From the NCBI GenBank assembly GCA_963817025.1, contig CAWFML010000005.1, positions 186,001 through 250,000 of the forward strand: DNA of 64,000 bases, written 5' to 3'. A program made the translations under genes and the position numbers. Numbering within the stretch: position 1 is the stretch's first letter; each line of letters opens with the position of its first letter. This DNA is from JACMLC01 sp963817025 (GTDB lineage Bacteria; Acidobacteriota; Blastocatellia; Pyrinomonadales; Pyrinomonadaceae). The notes under the pieces were generated by a model. The model was not told the DNA's origin. It searched no databases and worked only from the letters and a program-made list of their open reading frames with translations. Positions 17,953 through 27,247 of this stretch are shown here, piece after piece.

Positions 17953-18957
17953 CTACATCTTTCCATAGGCTGCCTTGAGTTGTCGTGCGATGCGCGGCAC
18001 GATGCGGCGCGGGACGGCGATGGCTTCTTTGATGTGGCGTGCGTGTGTGAAATGGCCTGCGACGTAGAGGCCGGGGATGTTGGTCTCGAAGGTGTCGGGA
18101 TGGTAGACGGGAATCTCTGTCATGCCCGATGGCTCTGTTTTGACTCCGGCCTGACGGAGCAGGGTTAAATCCGCGTCCGCGCCGATGAGGACGAAGACCG
18201 CGTCGTTCGGTAAGGTTAAAGTTTGACCGTCATCCCGCTGAATTCTCACTTCGCGTTCGGTTATCTCTGCTATCTCTTTGAAATGTAAGAGGCTCAAGTT
18301 TCCCTTCTCGATAAAGGATTCGAGCGGCTTGCGAACCCAGTGTTTTATCGCATTCATCTTGGGGTCGCGGTTCTCCCAGTCTGCGCGCCAGATGGCAAAG
18401 GTCGTGCGCGCTCCCTCTTCCGCGAGAAAGAGCGCGGCCTCCGCTGCGCTGTTGCCACCGCCTACCACGAGCGCGTCCTTCTGAACGTATGGATAAGGCT
18501 CTCTGAAACTGTGCATGACTTTGGGTAAACCTTCGCCCGGCACATTCAATCGTCTGGGCCGCGCCATCGCTCCGATGGCAAAGAGAATACGCGCCGCCCT
18601 GTATCGAGAGCGCGTCGTGTGGACTCGAAAGCCGTACGGCTCTGTGCGCTCGATGTTCAAGGCTTCTTCTTCAGTATGGATACGCAGCTTCTGTTCGAGC
18701 GCAAAGCGAACGTAATGCGACAGGAGTTCTTCACGCGTGGGCTTTTCGCGGCAGGAATCGAGCGCGCCCTCGCGCATCTCCAACTCGTTCGGCGTGGAAA
18801 ATACCGTGCGCCCGACCGGATAATGAAAAATCGTATCGGCAATCAACCCTTTTTCGATGACCAAATAATTCAGTCCCTCGCGCGCAGCCATATCCGCCGC
18901 AGACAATCCTGCCGGGCCAGCTCCGATGATTAAGAGGTCAAGTGGTTCCTTGCTCAT
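17953..18957 (-). CDS. YpdA-like FAD-dependent disulfide reductase
   Basis: Predicted NADPH-dependent bacillithiol disulfide reductase of the YpdA/Bdr family. An FAD-binding GAGPAGLSAADMAA lies at the start, an NADPH-binding GGGNSAAEAALFL near residue 170, and the C-terminal VAGHFTHARHIKEA matches this family rather than true thioredoxin reductases; no CxxC redox pair is visible, again as in YpdA. Reduction of bacillithiol disulfide would return the thiol to its active form. BshC, which makes bacillithiol, is encoded at 22573, so the pathway assignment is supported by context. The gene stands alone, ending head-on against the preceding gene. Confidence 0.85.
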   Translation of the reverse strand: MSKEPLDLLIIGAGPAGLSAADMAAREGLNYLVIEKGLIADTIFHYPVGRTVFSTPNELEMREGALDSCREKPTREELLSHYVRFALEQKLRIHTEEEALNIERTEPYGFRVHTTRSRYRAARILFAIGAMARPRRLNVPGEGLPKVMHSFREPYPYVQKDALVVGGGNSAAEAALFLAEEGARTTFAIWRADWENRDPKMNAIKHWVRKPLESFIEKGNLSLLHFKEIAEITEREVRIQRDDGQTLTLPNDAVFVLIGADADLTLLRQAGVKTEPSGMTEIPVYHPDTFETNIPGLYVAGHFTHARHIKEAIAVPRRIVPRIARQLKAAYGKM

Positions 18958-19003
18958 GATTCAAACGTAGAAGCGGTTTCAAAACTCAAGAGAGAATATC
19001 TCG

Positions 19004-19105
19004 AACCCCTTTGCGTCTTCTGCTTTAACTTTGCGCCCCCAGCGAGAAATAAAACCGTTTCACGCAAAGGCGCAAAGAATGAAAGACTCAAGGCGCAAAG
19101 GGTTG
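19004..19105. repeat. Word-hairpin repeat, CTTTGCGCC type
   Basis: AACCCCTTTGCG on the left and CGCAAAGGGTT on the right form the outer stem, and CTTTGCGCC/GGCGCAAAG the inner one. It lies between the YpdA and PhzF genes, both on the minus strand. Confidence 0.75.
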
Positions 19106-19139
19106 AATCATTCACTTGCTTGAGATTTCAAATGCTTCT

Positions 19140-20075
19140 TTAGAATATCAATTCTCCCTGCGCTACGATTATGGAAGGGCCGCCGATACGCACCGTTTCA
19201 ATAGCCCCGCGCCCGCCTGTGATTTCAACACTGATGCGGCTCTGGCGATGTATAAAATCTCCCTGTTCGATCACAAATTGAAATGCGCCGTTGACAGGTT
19301 TCATGTCAAGCGCGCCGTGATGAACCAGATACGCGCCGAGCGGCCCGGCTGCTGCGCCGGTCGCAGGGTCTTCTGCGATGCCTATGTCTGGCGCAAACAA
19401 TCTGGCATGCGCGCGGTGGTCGCCGCCCTCCAATGTCTCGCGCGTGAAGACATACCATTCAGTGATGCCGACGCGCCTGCCTGCTTCGCTCAAGACCGCA
19501 GCATTAACTTTGCAACGTCCCAAAGCTTCAGTCGTTCGCACAGGCACGAAGAGAATCGGCACGCCCGTCGAGGCGACCTGTACCGGCAAACTCTGATCCA
19601 GCTCATCCGGCGCGAGTCCGAGCGCGCGTTCAATCTCCGCAAGCTGGCCTGCATCTTTAACTTCGCTGCGAATCTCGAATGGCCCCTGCGTCATGACGAC
19701 GCGCACGGGCTGGCCCTCTTTAAACTCGATCTCGACGGGCAAAACGCCGATGCCCAGTTCCTGCTTGATGTGCGTGAGTCCGGTTCCGCCGCCGGGCAAG
19801 GGCACAACGCCTTCGCGCGCCAGCGCGTTCCAAGCGCCGACGACCGGATGTCCTGCCATCGGCAGCTCGCTTCCCGGCGTGAAGATACGCAATCTCTTGA
19901 GTGCGCCTTTCTCGCTCGGCCACACAAAGACGGTTTCGGAGAGATTCATCTCGCGCGCGATCTGCTGCATCAACTCGTCGCTCAAACCTTCGGCTTCGGG
20001 AAAGACCGCCAGCGGATTGCCTTTGAAAGCCTGCTCCGTAAAGACATCAAGTTGCAGAAACCTGTATTGACGCAA
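19140..20075 (-). CDS. PhzF-family isomerase-like protein
   Basis: Member of the PhzF/diaminopimelate-epimerase-like family. The start QLDVFTEQAFKGNPLAVF, the NLSETVFVW segment carrying the catalytic glutamate near residue 45, and TPGSELPMAGHPVVGAW, are diagnostic; GADPATGAA-like AEDPATGAAAG appears late. Bacterial members outside phenazine producers usually have unknown substrates, so isomerase activity is inferred. Length 311 aa is slightly longer than usual (about 260-300). The start is a TTG at 20075 preceded by GAGGTG. No phenazine genes are nearby. Confidence 0.85.
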   Translation of the reverse strand: MRQYRFLQLDVFTEQAFKGNPLAVFPEAEGLSDELMQQIAREMNLSETVFVWPSEKGALKRLRIFTPGSELPMAGHPVVGAWNALAREGVVPLPGGGTGLTHIKQELGIGVLPVEIEFKEGQPVRVVMTQGPFEIRSEVKDAGQLAEIERALGLAPDELDQSLPVQVASTGVPILFVPVRTTEALGRCKVNAAVLSEAGRRVGITEWYVFTRETLEGGDHRAHARLFAPDIGIAEDPATGAAAGPLGAYLVHHGALDMKPVNGAFQFVIEQGDFIHRQSRISVEITGGRGAIETVRIGGPSIIVAQGELIF

Positions 20076-20146
20076 GTCTTTATCACCTCGACATTAAAGA
20101 TTGAGACATATCATCGCGGTTAAGAACTGTAGCGTCAAATCCGGCA

Positions 20147-20232
20147 GAGGAATGCAAAATTAAAAACGTAAAATGCAAAAATCAGAACCGTCTTCTATTT
20201 TTGCATTTTACATTTTTAATTTTGCATTCCTC
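20147..20232. repeat. Word-hairpin repeat, TGCAAAAT type
   Basis: A 36-bp arm (20147-20182) and its complement (20197-20232) match at 35 of 36 positions, with a 14-nt loop. The arms contain TGCAAAAT/TAAAATGCAA words. A shorter stretch resembling the GCGCCTTTGCG class follows it. The rest of the gap up to 20501 shows nothing else I can support. Confidence 0.9.
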
Positions 20233-20501
20233 CGCGCCTTTGCGTGAGACGTTCTTATCCAAAAAAATTATTGTTGACAATCATCAAGCACGCGGCTTAT
20301 CGTTCACCCGCTCTACGCGAGCATTTACCTGCTGGCGATAATCTTTACTTTCGCCGGTCTCACCTTCACATCAATTTCCAGGGCAGGCTGCAATCAAGAA
20401 TGGAGAACTCAAATTTCCAATCTTTGTGAGCAGCAGCATTAAATCAATCGTTAATTTCACCGCTCCGGAAATCCGTATGAGAGCCGGAAAGGAGTCTCGA
20501 T

Positions 20502-21467
20502 ATGTTTGGTTTGCAAGTGCTGGATGTTGCTATCGGCTTGATCTTTATCTATCTCATCCTTGCTCTGGTGTGTACTGCCGTTAACGAACTCCTCGCGGGC
20601 TGGTTTGACCGGCGCACAAAAAATCTTTATACGGGCGTGAGCAATCTTCTCAACGATGCGAAAGTGACAGTCACAGCTCCGGGAAGCAGTTCTCAAGTCG
20701 GGGTCTTAGATTCCTTTTGGGCGCATCCTTTAATCAAGTCGCTGGAGGAAAATGGAATCAAGGCTTCGTATATTCCTTCGCGCACCTTCGCGCTGACGCT
20801 CCTTGACCTGCTCTCGCCCGCGAATCCCGGCGGGCAACCGAGAACCATCACGGATATTCGAGAGGCAGTTGAAAAGCTGCCTGTCAGCTCAGACCTCAGA
20901 AGGTCTTTACTCGTCCTGATTGACGAAGCGGGCGGCGATCTCAAAAAGCTCCATAGCAATATAGAAATCTGGTTCAACAATGCTATGGACAGAGTGTCTG
21001 CCTGGTACAAGTCCAGAACGCAGACCATCATCTTCATCATCGCACTGCTGGTTGTGCTGGGGACGAATGCCGACACGATTCGGATCGGCAAAGCCCTCGC
21101 TAATGACGATGCCATGCGCGAAGCCATCGTCGCGCAGGCGCAGGAGTACGTGAAGAGCAACCCGTCGCCGGGAGCTGCCGACAGCGCAAAATCTCCGCAG
21201 GACAGAATCAAGCAGAACGTCGCAGAGCTTCAGCAGTTGGGAGTTCCGTTAGGTTATAAAGGAGAGACGCCGGAGGGCTTTAACTGGTGGCTGAATAAAA
21301 TTCTCGGACTCCTTCTCACGGTCGGCGCAGCTTCTCTGGGCGCGCCGTTCTGGTTCGACATGCTCAACAAATTAATCAACATTCGGGCCGTCGGCAAGTC
21401 GCCGGATGAAATGGCTAAATCGCCCGAAGCTCCGCCGAAAAGGAAAGAAGAGATTCCCCCTCAGTAA
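20502..21467 (+). CDS. Integral membrane protein of unknown function, 321 aa
   Basis: No enzyme motif is recognised. A hydrophobic segment at the N-terminus (VLDVAIGLIFIYLILALVCTAVNELL, about residues 6-32), another near residue 172 (TIIFIIALLVVLG) and a third near 265 (ILGLLLTVGAASLGAPFWF) predict three membrane helices. Between them lies a soluble domain with a helical region that includes YIPSRTFALTLLDLL. The C-terminal tail is Pro/Lys-rich. Related hypothetical proteins occur with this layout, as far as I recall. AAAGGAG ten bases upstream supports the start. The gene stands alone. Confidence 0.85.
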   Translation: MFGLQVLDVAIGLIFIYLILALVCTAVNELLAGWFDRRTKNLYTGVSNLLNDAKVTVTAPGSSSQVGVLDSFWAHPLIKSLEENGIKASYIPSRTFALTLLDLLSPANPGGQPRTITDIREAVEKLPVSSDLRRSLLVLIDEAGGDLKKLHSNIEIWFNNAMDRVSAWYKSRTQTIIFIIALLVVLGTNADTIRIGKALANDDAMREAIVAQAQEYVKSNPSPGAADSAKSPQDRIKQNVAELQQLGVPLGYKGETPEGFNWWLNKILGLLLTVGAASLGAPFWFDMLNKLINIRAVGKSPDEMAKSPEAPPKRKEEIPPQ

Positions 21468-21541
21468 TCCGCGCGATTCCTGAAAGCGAGTTCCACCTCG
21501 CCTTTGACCGCACAATGATTGTCGCGGCCAGATGGTTGTCA

Positions 21542-21571
21542 TTGCGCCTGCTCCGAATCGCTAGCTATAAT
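21542..21571 (+). promoter_or_regulatory. Promoter inside the apparent 5' end of the aldolase-family ORF
   Basis: TTGCGC (21542-21547) and TATAAT (21566-21571) are spaced by 18 bp. Predicted initiation near 21578 would exclude the ATG at 21515, so the real start should be downstream, most simply the TTG at 21581. Confidence 0.6.
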
Positions 21572-21580
21572 GACTCAATC

Positions 21581-22576
21581 TTGAAGCAACACGATCAGAC
21601 ATCAACGCAAGATTTCGCAGGGGGCGGTTTTTCGTCCCGTGAGCTGCGCGGCATTATGCTGCCGTTCCCTACGCCCTTTGATGAAGAGGGCCGGATAAAT
21701 ATTTCCGGCCTGCGCTCTAATCTCGAAAAGTGGAACGCGTGCGGCATCACAGGCTATGTCGCGCTCGGCTCGACGGGCGAGCGCGTGCATCTGGAAGAGC
21801 GCGAGTGTCTGGAAGTGATAGAGGCTGCGCGCAAGGTTATCCCGGATAGCATGGCTTTCATCGTCGGCGCGGGACAGCAAAGCACGCATGCGACCATCAA
21901 CGAAGCGCGCCGCTTTGCAGAGGCCGGTGCGGACGCTTTGCTCGTCATCACTCCCAATTTTTATCGCGCGGCGATGACGCAGGATGCGCTCGTCAAACAT
22001 TACCTGACGGTCGCAGACGTTTCGAGCGTGCCGGTCGTGCTCTACAGCATGCCGGAGTTGACGGGCATCGCGCTCGCGCCTGAGACGGTCGTGCGCCTCT
22101 CCGAACATGAAAATATCATCGGCATCAAAGACAGCTCCAGCGATGCCATCAATCTGGCGGAAACCATTCGCCTGGTGCCTGAAGATTTTGCAGTCATGAC
22201 GGGAAACGGCGCGCTGCTGTACGCGGCTCTCTGTGCGGGCACACGCGGCGCGATTCTCGCCGTCGGCTGCGTCGCCTTTGAGCAGTGTCTTGAGATTTAC
22301 GATGCGCTTCAAAAGGGCGCGCATGAGCGAGCCTCAGCCTTGCAGCGTCAGTTGACCCCGCTCGCACGCGCAGTGACTGTGCGCTACGGCATCGGCGGAT
22401 TAAAAGCCGCGCTTGAGATAAACGGATTCGCGGGCGGGGCTGTCCGCGCGCCGCTTCAGCCCGCCAGCGTTGAAGCGCGTGAGGACATCGCGCGCCTGCT
22501 CAAGCAAGCTGCGCTGGCGGAAGATGAACCAACGAACAGGGATGAGCGTATATACGCCGGAGCGTCTATCAAGTGA
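21581..22576 (+). CDS. Dihydrodipicolinate synthase-family aldolase
   Basis: Class I (Schiff-base) aldolase of the DapA/NanA family, which condenses or cleaves pyruvate-containing substrates. LRGIMLPFPTPFDEEG, YVALGSTGE (the GxTGE signature), VLYSMPELTG with the catalytic Tyr, and the Schiff-base lysine in IIGIKDSSSD are visible. The exact substrate cannot be read from sequence; DapA proper, KDG or 4-hydroxy-2-oxoglutarate aldolases are possible. I chose TTG 21581 over ATG 21515 because of the promoter at 21542-21571; the conserved part begins about 25 residues later. Its TGA stop overlaps the GTG of bshC by 4 bp, so both are translated together. Confidence 0.85.
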   Translation: MKQHDQTSTQDFAGGGFSSRELRGIMLPFPTPFDEEGRINISGLRSNLEKWNACGITGYVALGSTGERVHLEERECLEVIEAARKVIPDSMAFIVGAGQQSTHATINEARRFAEAGADALLVITPNFYRAAMTQDALVKHYLTVADVSSVPVVLYSMPELTGIALAPETVVRLSEHENIIGIKDSSSDAINLAETIRLVPEDFAVMTGNGALLYAALCAGTRGAILAVGCVAFEQCLEIYDALQKGAHERASALQRQLTPLARAVTVRYGIGGLKAALEINGFAGGAVRAPLQPASVEAREDIARLLKQAALAEDEPTNRDERIYAGASIK

Positions 22577-24258
22577 GCACTACCGAAACAGCATGTTACA
22601 GCACGCCTGAAGAAGCAGGATTGCGCGTCAAGTCTTTACCGTTCGCGCGCATCCCGAATCAAACACGCCTCTTTCTGGATTACCTGCATGACCCGCTCGC
22701 GCTGCGCCGCTTCTATCCTTCAGCCGTCAAGTTTCATCACGAACTGGCAGGACGCGCGCCCGAAGTTTTGGCCGCGCACAAAACCGACCGCGCGCTCTTG
22801 TGTGATGCGCTGGAAGAGATGAACCGCGCGTGGGGCGCGGGAGCGGAAACGCTCGCCAATATCGCGCGCCTGCGTGAAAGCGATTGCGTCGCCGTCGTCT
22901 CAGGCCAGCAGGCAGGACTTTTCACAGGGCCGCTCTACACGATTTACAAAGCCCTCTCAGCCGTCAAGCTCGCAGGCTGTTTGACGCAGCGCGGCACGCC
23001 CGCCGTCCCCGTCTTCTGGATTGCCACGGAAGACCACGATTTCGCAGAGGTCGCAAGCGCGGAATTTATCGGCTGCGATTGTCGGCTGGCACAGGTCAGC
23101 GTCTCGAAACAGATGCACGCAGAAGGCACGCCTGTGGGCCAAGTCGTGCTTGACGAATCCATCAACGAAACGATTACGCGCCTGCTGGAAGTTTTGCCCG
23201 CCAGTGAATTTACGGCAGACCTCGAAAAGCTTGTCCGCGATGCATGGAAGCCGGGACGCCGTTACGGCGAAGCCTTCGCGCGAATGATGACGGCCCTGAC
23301 AGGCAAGCATGGCTTGATCTTGCTTGACCCACAGGATGAGCGTTTGAAAAATCTGGCCGCGCCGCTCTATGCGGAAGCCGCGCGCCGCGCGCCCTCGATT
23401 GCGGACGCGCTGGTCGAGCGCAGCCGCGAGCTGGAAGAGAAAGGCTATCACGCACAAGTCCTGGCTTCGAGCGATTCTTTCCCGCTCTTTCTGCACACGG
23501 AAGATGGCAGACGCTACGCCGTCACGCGCACGGACAAAGGGACATACAGGACTAAAGAAGGAAGCGAAGAATACGAAGCATCCGAGTTGGCCGAACTGGC
23601 AGAGCGCGAGCCGCAACGTTTCAGTCCGAACGTAACTTTGCGCGCAGTGGTGCAGGATTATCTCTTGCCGACCATCGCCTATTTCGGAGGGGCGGCGGAG
23701 ATTGCCTACTTCGCGCAAACAGGAGAAGTCTATCGCAAGCTCGACAGGCCCGTGACGCCTATCCTGCATCGCGCGAGCATGACGATTGTCGAGAGCCGCA
23801 CCGGGCGCACGCTCGAACGTTATGAGCTTGAGCTGAGCGATTTTTTTGAAGGCTTGGAAAACGTGCTCGCGCGCGTCGTAGAGGAACATTTGGGAGCGGA
23901 GACGGGACAGGCTTTTGCGCACACGGAAGAGACTGTCAATCAGGAACTCGACCGCTTGCGCGAATCGCTGCGGGGCGTTGACCCTACGCTCGCGGAGGCG
24001 CTTGAGACGGGGCGACGCAAAATCAATTATCAACTAAACGGCCTGCGCACGCGCTTTCATCGCGCGCAACTCAACCGCGACCGCGCCGTGCATCGCCAGA
24101 TCGAGCGCGCCTTTTCCTGTCTCTATCCCGAAAAGACTTTGCAGGAGCGGCGCATCAACATTACCTCACTCGTCGCGCGTCATGGCCCGTATGTCGTGGA
24201 CTGGATTTACGATGCCATCAATCTCGGCTCGCAGGATCATCAGATAGTTTACTTATGA
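22573..24258 (+). CDS. bshC: Bacillithiol biosynthesis cysteine-adding enzyme BshC
   Basis: BshC attaches L-cysteine to glucosaminyl-malate, the last step of bacillithiol synthesis. The 561 aa length and the segments SGQQAGLFTGPLYTIYKALSA, VFWIATEDHDF(A/E)E and ENVLARVVEEHLG fit the family. The start is GTG, overlapping the previous stop in a GTGA arrangement, so translation is coupled to the aldolase-family gene. BshA and BshB are not in this window; a YpdA-type reductase is 4 kb upstream. Bacillithiol is known in Firmicutes, Deinococcus and some Acidobacteriota and Bacteroidetes. Confidence 0.93.
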   Translation: MSTTETACYSTPEEAGLRVKSLPFARIPNQTRLFLDYLHDPLALRRFYPSAVKFHHELAGRAPEVLAAHKTDRALLCDALEEMNRAWGAGAETLANIARLRESDCVAVVSGQQAGLFTGPLYTIYKALSAVKLAGCLTQRGTPAVPVFWIATEDHDFAEVASAEFIGCDCRLAQVSVSKQMHAEGTPVGQVVLDESINETITRLLEVLPASEFTADLEKLVRDAWKPGRRYGEAFARMMTALTGKHGLILLDPQDERLKNLAAPLYAEAARRAPSIADALVERSRELEEKGYHAQVLASSDSFPLFLHTEDGRRYAVTRTDKGTYRTKEGSEEYEASELAELAEREPQRFSPNVTLRAVVQDYLLPTIAYFGGAAEIAYFAQTGEVYRKLDRPVTPILHRASMTIVESRTGRTLERYELELSDFFEGLENVLARVVEEHLGAETGQAFAHTEETVNQELDRLRESLRGVDPTLAEALETGRRKINYQLNGLRTRFHRAQLNRDRAVHRQIERAFSCLYPEKTLQERRINITSLVARHGPYVVDWIYDAINLGSQDHQIVYL

Positions 24259-24365
24259 AAGACGGAGAACTCAGGATACAGAACTCAGGACTCGGAATAG
24301 AAGACACAAGCGATTTCGATCTTTCATTCTGAGTCCTTAAATTCTCAGCTCCTGTGTCCTGCTTT
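24257..24365. repeat. Degenerate word-hairpin repeat, ACTCAGGA type
   Basis: GAACTCAGGA words on the left and TCCTGAGT-like words on the right pair imperfectly. It fills the whole 109 bp between bshC and mutL, so the mutL start codon follows directly with no Shine-Dalgarno sequence. Confidence 0.65.
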
Positions 24366-24367
24366 TT

Positions 24368-26479
24368 ATGTCTAAGATTCGCGTCCTTTCCGATCATCTA
24401 GCCAACCAGATAGCCGCAGGCGAAGTCGTCGAGCGGCCCGCTTCGGTTGCTAAAGAGCTGGTCGAAAATTCCATTGATGCGGGCGCGCGGCGAATCGAGA
24501 TAGATGTCGAGGGCGGCGGGCGCAGGCTCCTGCGCGTGACGGATGACGGCGAAGGGATGATGCGCGATGATGCCGTGCTCGCGTTCGAGCGTCATGCGAC
24601 TTCAAAAATAACTTCTGCCGAAGACCTCAATGCCATCTCGACGCTCGGATTTCGCGGTGAAGCTCTGGCTTCGATTGCTTCGGTCGCGCGGGTCGAGTTG
24701 GTCTCGAAGAATCTTGAGAACACGACTGCCACGCGCATTCTCGTCGAGGGCGGTCGCTGGCGCGAAGTCAAAGAGGCTGCGCACCCGCAGGGCACAACCA
24801 TCACTGTGCGTGACCTGTTCTTCAATATTCCGGCGCGGCGCAAATTCCTACGCTCGGAAGCGACCGAAAGTTTTCATCTCTCAAATCTCGTCACGCATTA
24901 CGCGCTCGCGCATCCTGAAATCGCTTTCACGCTGATAAACAACGGGCGCGAAACTTTAAGAGTTGCGCCCGCGCGGGATTTGCGCGAGCGTGCCTATCAG
25001 GTCTTTGGCCCGGAGTTTATCGAAAATCTTTTGGAGGTCAGCGGCGGCAATCCGCAGGTGGCGCGCCTCACAGGCTTTGTCTCCGCGCCGCGCGAGCGCC
25101 GCACCTCGCGTGAAGCGCAGTATCTTTTCATCAACGGTCGTTACGTGCACGACCGCCTCATCAGCCGCGCGCTGTCGGAAGCCTACAGGGCCATTCTGCC
25201 GCAGGGAGTTTATCCGGCGGCCCTGCTTTTTCTGGAAGTCCCGCTCGAAGAAGTGGATGTCAATGTGCACCCTGCTAAAACAGAGGTGCGGTTTCGCCGC
25301 GCCGCCGCCGTCGCAGACTCTGTGCGCGAAACCGTGCGCGCCGCGCTCGCCAACGCCGGATACGTGCGCGCGAGCGATTCAACGGGCGAGAGCGTCAGGC
25401 AGTTGAGCGAGCCTCTCGTTGAACATGGAGATAAAGAAGCTTCGGATATTCACATTGCTCCGCATGAAGGAATTGGTATCTCAACCATTCCTCCGCCGGT
25501 TGATTCATCAGTTCCCGCTGAGGAGATTCACGCGCGCGGCGTGACGAGCGAGCTTGTGCCTCCGGCCAGACAGGAGAAGATCGAGTTCGGCTTTACAGTC
25601 GTGCCGGATGAACCGGCCAAGCCCGCTCCTGCTGCTCCGCCACAAACATACGTCAAGGGAAATACTGCCAGAGATTTGAACGCGATTATGCGCCGCGCTT
25701 ACATCGAAGCGCACCAGTCTGAATCTTTCAATAGTAACGTCACCGTCTCGACCTCTGCGGAAGTCAAAGAAAACTTGCCGGATAAAGACGAAGCTCTGAG
25801 CGAGCAGACCGAAACTCTTCCGGTTGCTCAATCCAAAGCCGCGCTGCCGCCGCTCGTCTCAGCCGCCAATCTCGTGCGCGACGTTCCGGTCGAATCGCTC
25901 TCAAACAACATCCGGCCACTGGGCCAACTGGAAGAGAGCTACATCATTGCGACGGATGACGACGGGCTGCTCCTGATCGACCAGCACGTCGCGCACGAGC
26001 GCATCCTGTTTGACAAGTACCAGCGGGTCGAAGCCACACGCCGCGCAGAGTCGCAGAATCTGTTGATGCCGGAAACCTTCGACCTCACGCCCGCGCAGGC
26101 TATCGCCTTTGAACGCGCGGCTGAAGATTTGGAGGCTTACGGTTTCGGCTTGATGCGCCTGTCGGGTCGCACGGTCGCCATCAAAGCCTTGCCCGCAGAC
26201 CTGCCAATCGGCGAAGCGCGAAACGTGCTCGCGGAAATCCTGAGCACGATGAGCGCGGAAAAGCGCGTTGCGGGTCAGGATAAACTGCGAGACGAGATTG
26301 CCGCTTCGCTCGCACGCCGCGCTGCCATCAAAGCCAACACGCCGCTCGGAATGGAAAAGATGCGCTGGCTGATTGATAGCCTGCTGCTGACTTCTGCGCC
26401 GACGACCAGCCCGCAGGGACTTCCCGTCATCCTTCGCCTGACGATGCGCGACATCAAAAAAGGTTTTCATCGCACATGA
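24368..26479 (+). CDS. mutL: DNA mismatch repair protein MutL
   Basis: MutL links mismatch recognition by MutS to strand incision. The N-terminal GHKL ATPase shows IAAGEVVERPASV, ELVENSIDAGA, DDGEGM, TLGFRGEAL and FFNIPARRKFL. A variable linker (residues about 330-510) is followed by the dimerisation domain. The endonuclease motif of MutH-less bacteria, DQHA(x)2E(x)4E, is present only in altered form, DQHVAHERILFD (residue 538 on), and the usual CPHGRP is SPQGLP (about residue 681), so nuclease activity is doubtful. Length 703 aa is normal to long. The stop overlaps the cheW-like start by 4 bp. Confidence 0.96.
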   Translation: MSKIRVLSDHLANQIAAGEVVERPASVAKELVENSIDAGARRIEIDVEGGGRRLLRVTDDGEGMMRDDAVLAFERHATSKITSAEDLNAISTLGFRGEALASIASVARVELVSKNLENTTATRILVEGGRWREVKEAAHPQGTTITVRDLFFNIPARRKFLRSEATESFHLSNLVTHYALAHPEIAFTLINNGRETLRVAPARDLRERAYQVFGPEFIENLLEVSGGNPQVARLTGFVSAPRERRTSREAQYLFINGRYVHDRLISRALSEAYRAILPQGVYPAALLFLEVPLEEVDVNVHPAKTEVRFRRAAAVADSVRETVRAALANAGYVRASDSTGESVRQLSEPLVEHGDKEASDIHIAPHEGIGISTIPPPVDSSVPAEEIHARGVTSELVPPARQEKIEFGFTVVPDEPAKPAPAAPPQTYVKGNTARDLNAIMRRAYIEAHQSESFNSNVTVSTSAEVKENLPDKDEALSEQTETLPVAQSKAALPPLVSAANLVRDVPVESLSNNIRPLGQLEESYIIATDDDGLLLIDQHVAHERILFDKYQRVEATRRAESQNLLMPETFDLTPAQAIAFERAAEDLEAYGFGLMRLSGRTVAIKALPADLPIGEARNVLAEILSTMSAEKRVAGQDKLRDEIAASLARRAAIKANTPLGMEKMRWLIDSLLLTSAPTTSPQGLPVILRLTMRDIKKGFHRT

Positions 26480-26991
26480 GACGAGAGCCTGAACAGCCTT
26501 TGACGGGGTCGCTGGCTGAGAAACAGGATTTTGTCGTCGTGCGTCTGGAAGATGAATACTTCGCTTTTGAAGTCGCGGACGTAGCGGAAGTATTTCCTTA
26601 CGTTGTGCCTGTGAGGATGCCACGCGCGCCTAAGTTTCTGATTGGCCTGATAGATGTGCGCGGCGTGATGTTGCCCGTGGTGGATTTACGCCTGCGCGCA
26701 GAGCTGAAGACCGAAACCGCTCCGCAACACATTCTAGCCATACGCCTCGGAGACCGCTTCATCGGCGCGGCGGTGGATGAGGTCTGCGAAGTGTACTCTG
26801 CGAGCGATGATGCGGTCGGCGGCTTTGCCTCGATAGCAGATAAGATTGACCCGCAGTATGTCAGCCGCGCGCTGCGCTGGGGTCAGCGCGTCGTGCCTGT
26901 CATGGATGCCATGCGTTTGCTGACGACCGATGAAACCTTGCGCCTCAAGCGTTTGAGACATCCGCGCAGAAGACGCGGAGAGACAGCATAG
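26476..26991 (+). CDS. CheW-domain protein
   Basis: A CheW-like scaffold protein of 171 aa, of the type that couples chemoreceptors or other sensors to a CheA-like kinase. FVVVRLEDEYFAFEVADVAEVFPY, RMPRAPKFLIGLIDVRGVMLPVVDLR and IRLGDRFIGAAVDEV are typical CheW core strands. ATGA overlaps the mutL stop. No other chemotaxis gene lies nearby, so its partners are elsewhere, or it has a non-chemotactic role such as motility or gene regulation. Arg-rich C-terminal tail. Confidence 0.9.
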   Translation: MRREPEQPLTGSLAEKQDFVVVRLEDEYFAFEVADVAEVFPYVVPVRMPRAPKFLIGLIDVRGVMLPVVDLRLRAELKTETAPQHILAIRLGDRFIGAAVDEVCEVYSASDDAVGGFASIADKIDPQYVSRALRWGQRVVPVMDAMRLLTTDETLRLKRLRHPRRRRGETA

Positions 26992-27010
26992 CGGTAGACT
27001 CTCTAAAAGA

Positions 27011-27125
27011 GAAAAACAAGTTTCGCGCAAAGACGCTGGCGGCACAAAGGAAGACCGCAAAGGATTGAATACTGCTCGCTCTTTGCGTGCTTTGCGTCTT
27101 TGCGCCTTTGCGGGAAAATGTTTTT
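27011..27125. repeat. Word-hairpin repeat, GCAAAGACGC type
   Basis: CGCGCAAAGACGC and GGCACAAAGG words on the left face CTTTGCGTCTTTGCGCC words on the right. It lies between the CheW-like and MFS genes. Confidence 0.85.
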
Positions 27126-27247
27126 CCGGCCAGTGAGACAGAGAAAAAACTTTGTCTTGCAGCGCATAACTCTGTGTCATCTTTGAGTTGTAATTCACTT
27201 GAGATGCAAGGGGAATATTCGAGTTGTCATAAGGAATTATAAAAAGA

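Noticed and set aside
20274..20302. TTGACA upstream of the membrane protein gene at 20502
   Set aside because: The -35 box is perfect but no -10 box lies at proper spacing, so it was not called a promoter.
22957..24033. 358-codon minus-strand ORF opposite bshC
   Set aside because: Antisense shadow of bshC, without family match.
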